Part shown: positions 62,531 to 64,000 of the stretch, piece after piece
Position numbering within the stretch: position 1 is the first letter of the stretch
How the letters are laid out: each line of letters starts with the position of its first letter
Assembly: GCA_023313575.1 (NCBI GenBank)
Contig: JAJTTP010000004.1
Location: forward strand, 1,240,001 to 1,304,000
Origin: Eutypella sp. D-1
Taxonomy: Eukaryota > Ascomycota > Sordariomycetes > Xylariales > Diatrypaceae
DNA: 64,000 bases
Direction of reading: 5' to 3'
Made by a program: the position numbers and the translations under genes
Notes under the pieces: generated by a model
Seen by the model: only the letters and a program-made list of their open reading frames with translations
Told to the model about the DNA's origin: nothing
Database searches by the model: none

Positions 62531-63739
62531 GGCGATGCCTCCTTCCCCCATTTTTCTTCATCTTACACGAGGCTACTTCCCACGGGAACAGGGGGAAACG
62601 AACGAATACATACAGAAGGCTTGTGTGCGTAAGATTCACAGAGTATGGAAACAATTTTGGCTGGACTCATTGCGTGGTTTGGGCTCATGACGGCACCCGC
62701 ATCGGCATATCACACCGGCGTTGCATCCCACCCATGGCCTGGCCCCTCCTTGATATACACGGGCCGGTGCGTAAAATGGAAGCAAATTAATCACGATGGA
62801 ATGAAAGGGGGGGCAGGGCGTCTTAGGTGGATGGGAAGGTGTTTATTGCCTTCAGATTCTTCTTCTTGTATTTCTGTTTTCGTCCTTTCGGCTTGTGAAC
62901 TATTGCGGCTACCATTCTTGCCTAGCAGGGACGGGGCAGGGGAGTCTACTACTTGCTTTGGTCGATTTAAGGGCTGGGTGTTCATGCTCGATTGCGTATT
63001 ATGACAGATGAAGACCCCTGCTTCTTCTCACGCGGCATACTGCAATACCAGTGTAAACCAATCTACCTTACCCGGGCATGTCGTCATCGGGGGTCTAATG
63101 ACTACTTAGAGGTTCTTTTTCAGTTCTTAGGTAGTACTGGACCTGGCTCTGGTTTCGGCGATTACGTAGACAGATATCCTGTGTGTCTTGCCCGCCTCCC
63201 CCGGAGTCCCGGAAAACGCGAGCCTGGCTACTTACACACCCACCTGTGTAGGAACTTAATACTAGTTATATACCCCCCCCCCTACAGGCATACATATGTA
63301 CATTACCGCTGCACTTCATGAACTATACTTGTGTTTGCTGCCAGTTCTTAATCATAGTGTCCGTATCTGGTCACGCCTTGTGCGCGCTCTGGTGGATGCT
63401 GATATGTCCTACGTATGTACTCGCTATGCTTGACTAGATGAACTTGTAATTATAGACTTTGTCTTTCGTACTTGACTTGCTGAGCCTCTTATCGTGAAAT
63501 TCAATAGAGAGCTCGTTACTTCGGCATACGGGGAGAATGAGCGTGTCGATGCCGGGCGGCAGTCTCTTTCTTAAATCATTACATGCTCAAGTTGATTAGC
63601 TTACTTCGATAAAGTGCAGCGTGGTACGTCGTCAAACACTCGCTAAAAGCTTCTCTTTGGCTTATAAACGCCCGTTATTATCATGTCCAGTCATCCATGG
63701 TCGTAAGTAGCAGTATAACCACATGCCCAGTCTGTCCGC
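62531..63739. other. intergenic region between convergent genes
   Basis: This region holds 3' flanks of the DUF4050 gene and of the Lys-rich gene on the other strand. Frames at 62645-63004 and 62992-63321 lack any domain. I see nothing else. Confidence 0.55.
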
Positions 63740-64000
63740 TCATTTCTTGTCCTTCTTCTCGCCACCTCCCTTATTATCCTCGTCTTTCTGACTATCATCG
63801 GACTCTTTCTCTTTGCCCTTCTCACTCCCCTTGTCCTTATCTTTACCCTTATCCTGGTCCTTAGACTCCTCCTTATCGCCACCATCCTTCTTCTCTCCTC
63901 CCTTCTTCTCTCCTCCCTTCTTCTCTCCTCCCTTCTTCTCTCCTCCCTTCTTCTCTCCTCCCTTCTTCTCTCCTCCCTTCTTCTCTCCTCCCTTCTTCTC
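63740..64000 (-). CDS. Lys-rich repeat protein, C-terminal part (5' end outside window)
   Basis: On the minus strand an open frame enters from the window edge and ends at the TGA at 63740-63742. It begins with consecutive GGEKK pentapeptides (about seven), then a charged tail rich in Lys, Asp, Glu and Gly (for example DKGKDKDKGSEKGKEKE) ending GGGEKKDKK. The sequence is strongly hydrophilic and presumably disordered. Such tails occur in nuclear and chaperone-associated proteins, but the diagnostic part of the gene is not in the window, so no function can be given. The in-frame 15-bp repeat supports coding on this strand. Confidence 0.6.
   Translation of the reverse strand, partial: EKKGGEKKGGEKKGGEKKGGEKKGGEKKGGEKKGGEKKDGGDKEESKDQDKGKDKDKGSEKGKEKESDDSQKDEDNKGGGEKKDKK
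63886..64000 (-). repeat. 15-bp tandem repeat encoding GGEKK, cut by the window edge
   Basis: CCTTCTTCTCTCCTC is repeated seven full times plus a partial copy without a single change up to the last base. The unit length is a multiple of three and lies in frame with the Lys-rich gene on the minus strand. Confidence 0.95.

Noticed and set aside
63886..64000. CRISPR-like regular repeat array
   Set aside because: The repeats are contiguous with no spacers, encode GGEKK in frame, and the organism is a fungus.

Overview
The window is a chromosomal segment of a filamentous ascomycete (Pezizomycotina, most likely Sordariomycetes). The genes have short spliceosomal introns (about 50-150 nt) with CTAAC/CTGAC-type branch sites. 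They include families typical of these fungi: an Ies2-type INO80 subunit, a Pex14/17-type peroxin, a DUF4050/Gag1-like clamp protein, a CorA-like protein and a PNP-NACHT STAND protein. A large AT-rich block shows the C-to-T decay of repeat-induced point mutation (RIP). No rRNA, tRNA or CRISPR could be supported.

Left arm (1-25.6 kb), ordinary euchromatin: a phosphotransferase (APH) family protein (1559-3034), a small secreted 12-cysteine protein with a Kex2-type propeptide (5722-6244, two exons), a SET-domain lysine methyltransferase (7268-8587), an uncharacterised Ser-rich protein (9344-10103, minus), a gene-free stretch of about 7 kb (10.1-17.4 kb), a Pex14/17-like peroxin (17381-18649, minus), divergently from it the INO80 subunit (21301-22771, three exons, first intron apparently GC-AG), and convergent to that a CorA-like membrane protein (23248 to about 24561, minus; 5' end unresolved). 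A decayed AAA-ATPase gene follows on the minus strand (from 24895).

Mobile-element block (25.6-47.6 kb): the AAA pseudogene is cut at 25613 by a complete but RIP-ruined Ty3/Gypsy element (25614-32478, minus, 292-bp LTRs, target duplication ATTAG/ATCAG), and its reading frame resumes at 32484. After a 1-kb island lies a second Gypsy element (33541-47559, plus, 429-bp LTRs, target duplication CGCAT). It carries a third element of a related subfamily in the opposite orientation (35386-42507, LTRs 433/432 bp, target duplication TTAAA). Inside the third, an 846-bp head-to-head pair of LTRs (38830-39675) forms a near-perfect palindrome and appears to replace about 0.6 kb of the reverse-transcriptase region. 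The block may be pericentromeric or simply a transposon island.

Right arm (47.6-64 kb): next to the block are a broken PNP-NACHT (NLR-like) gene (47913 to about 49410) and a frame-broken uncharacterised locus (49620-50396). Intact genes follow: an AT-hook protein (52734-53637, two exons), a secreted and probably GPI-anchored protein (55672-56844, three exons), a DUF4050/Gag1-like clamp protein (59947-62530, two exons), and the 3' part of a Lys-rich GGEKK-repeat gene running off the window (63740-64000, minus).

The intact genes are unrelated housekeeping, secreted or uncharacterised genes, and I see no gene cluster acting in one pathway. The most unusual content is the transposon architecture: exact nesting with matching target duplications, LTR pairs whose outer ends are spared by RIP, LTR subfamilies that share one half and differ in the other, the LTR palindrome, and host genes on both sides with TGG-to-stop changes typical of RIP leakage. 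All exon borders were read by eye from splice signals and frame.
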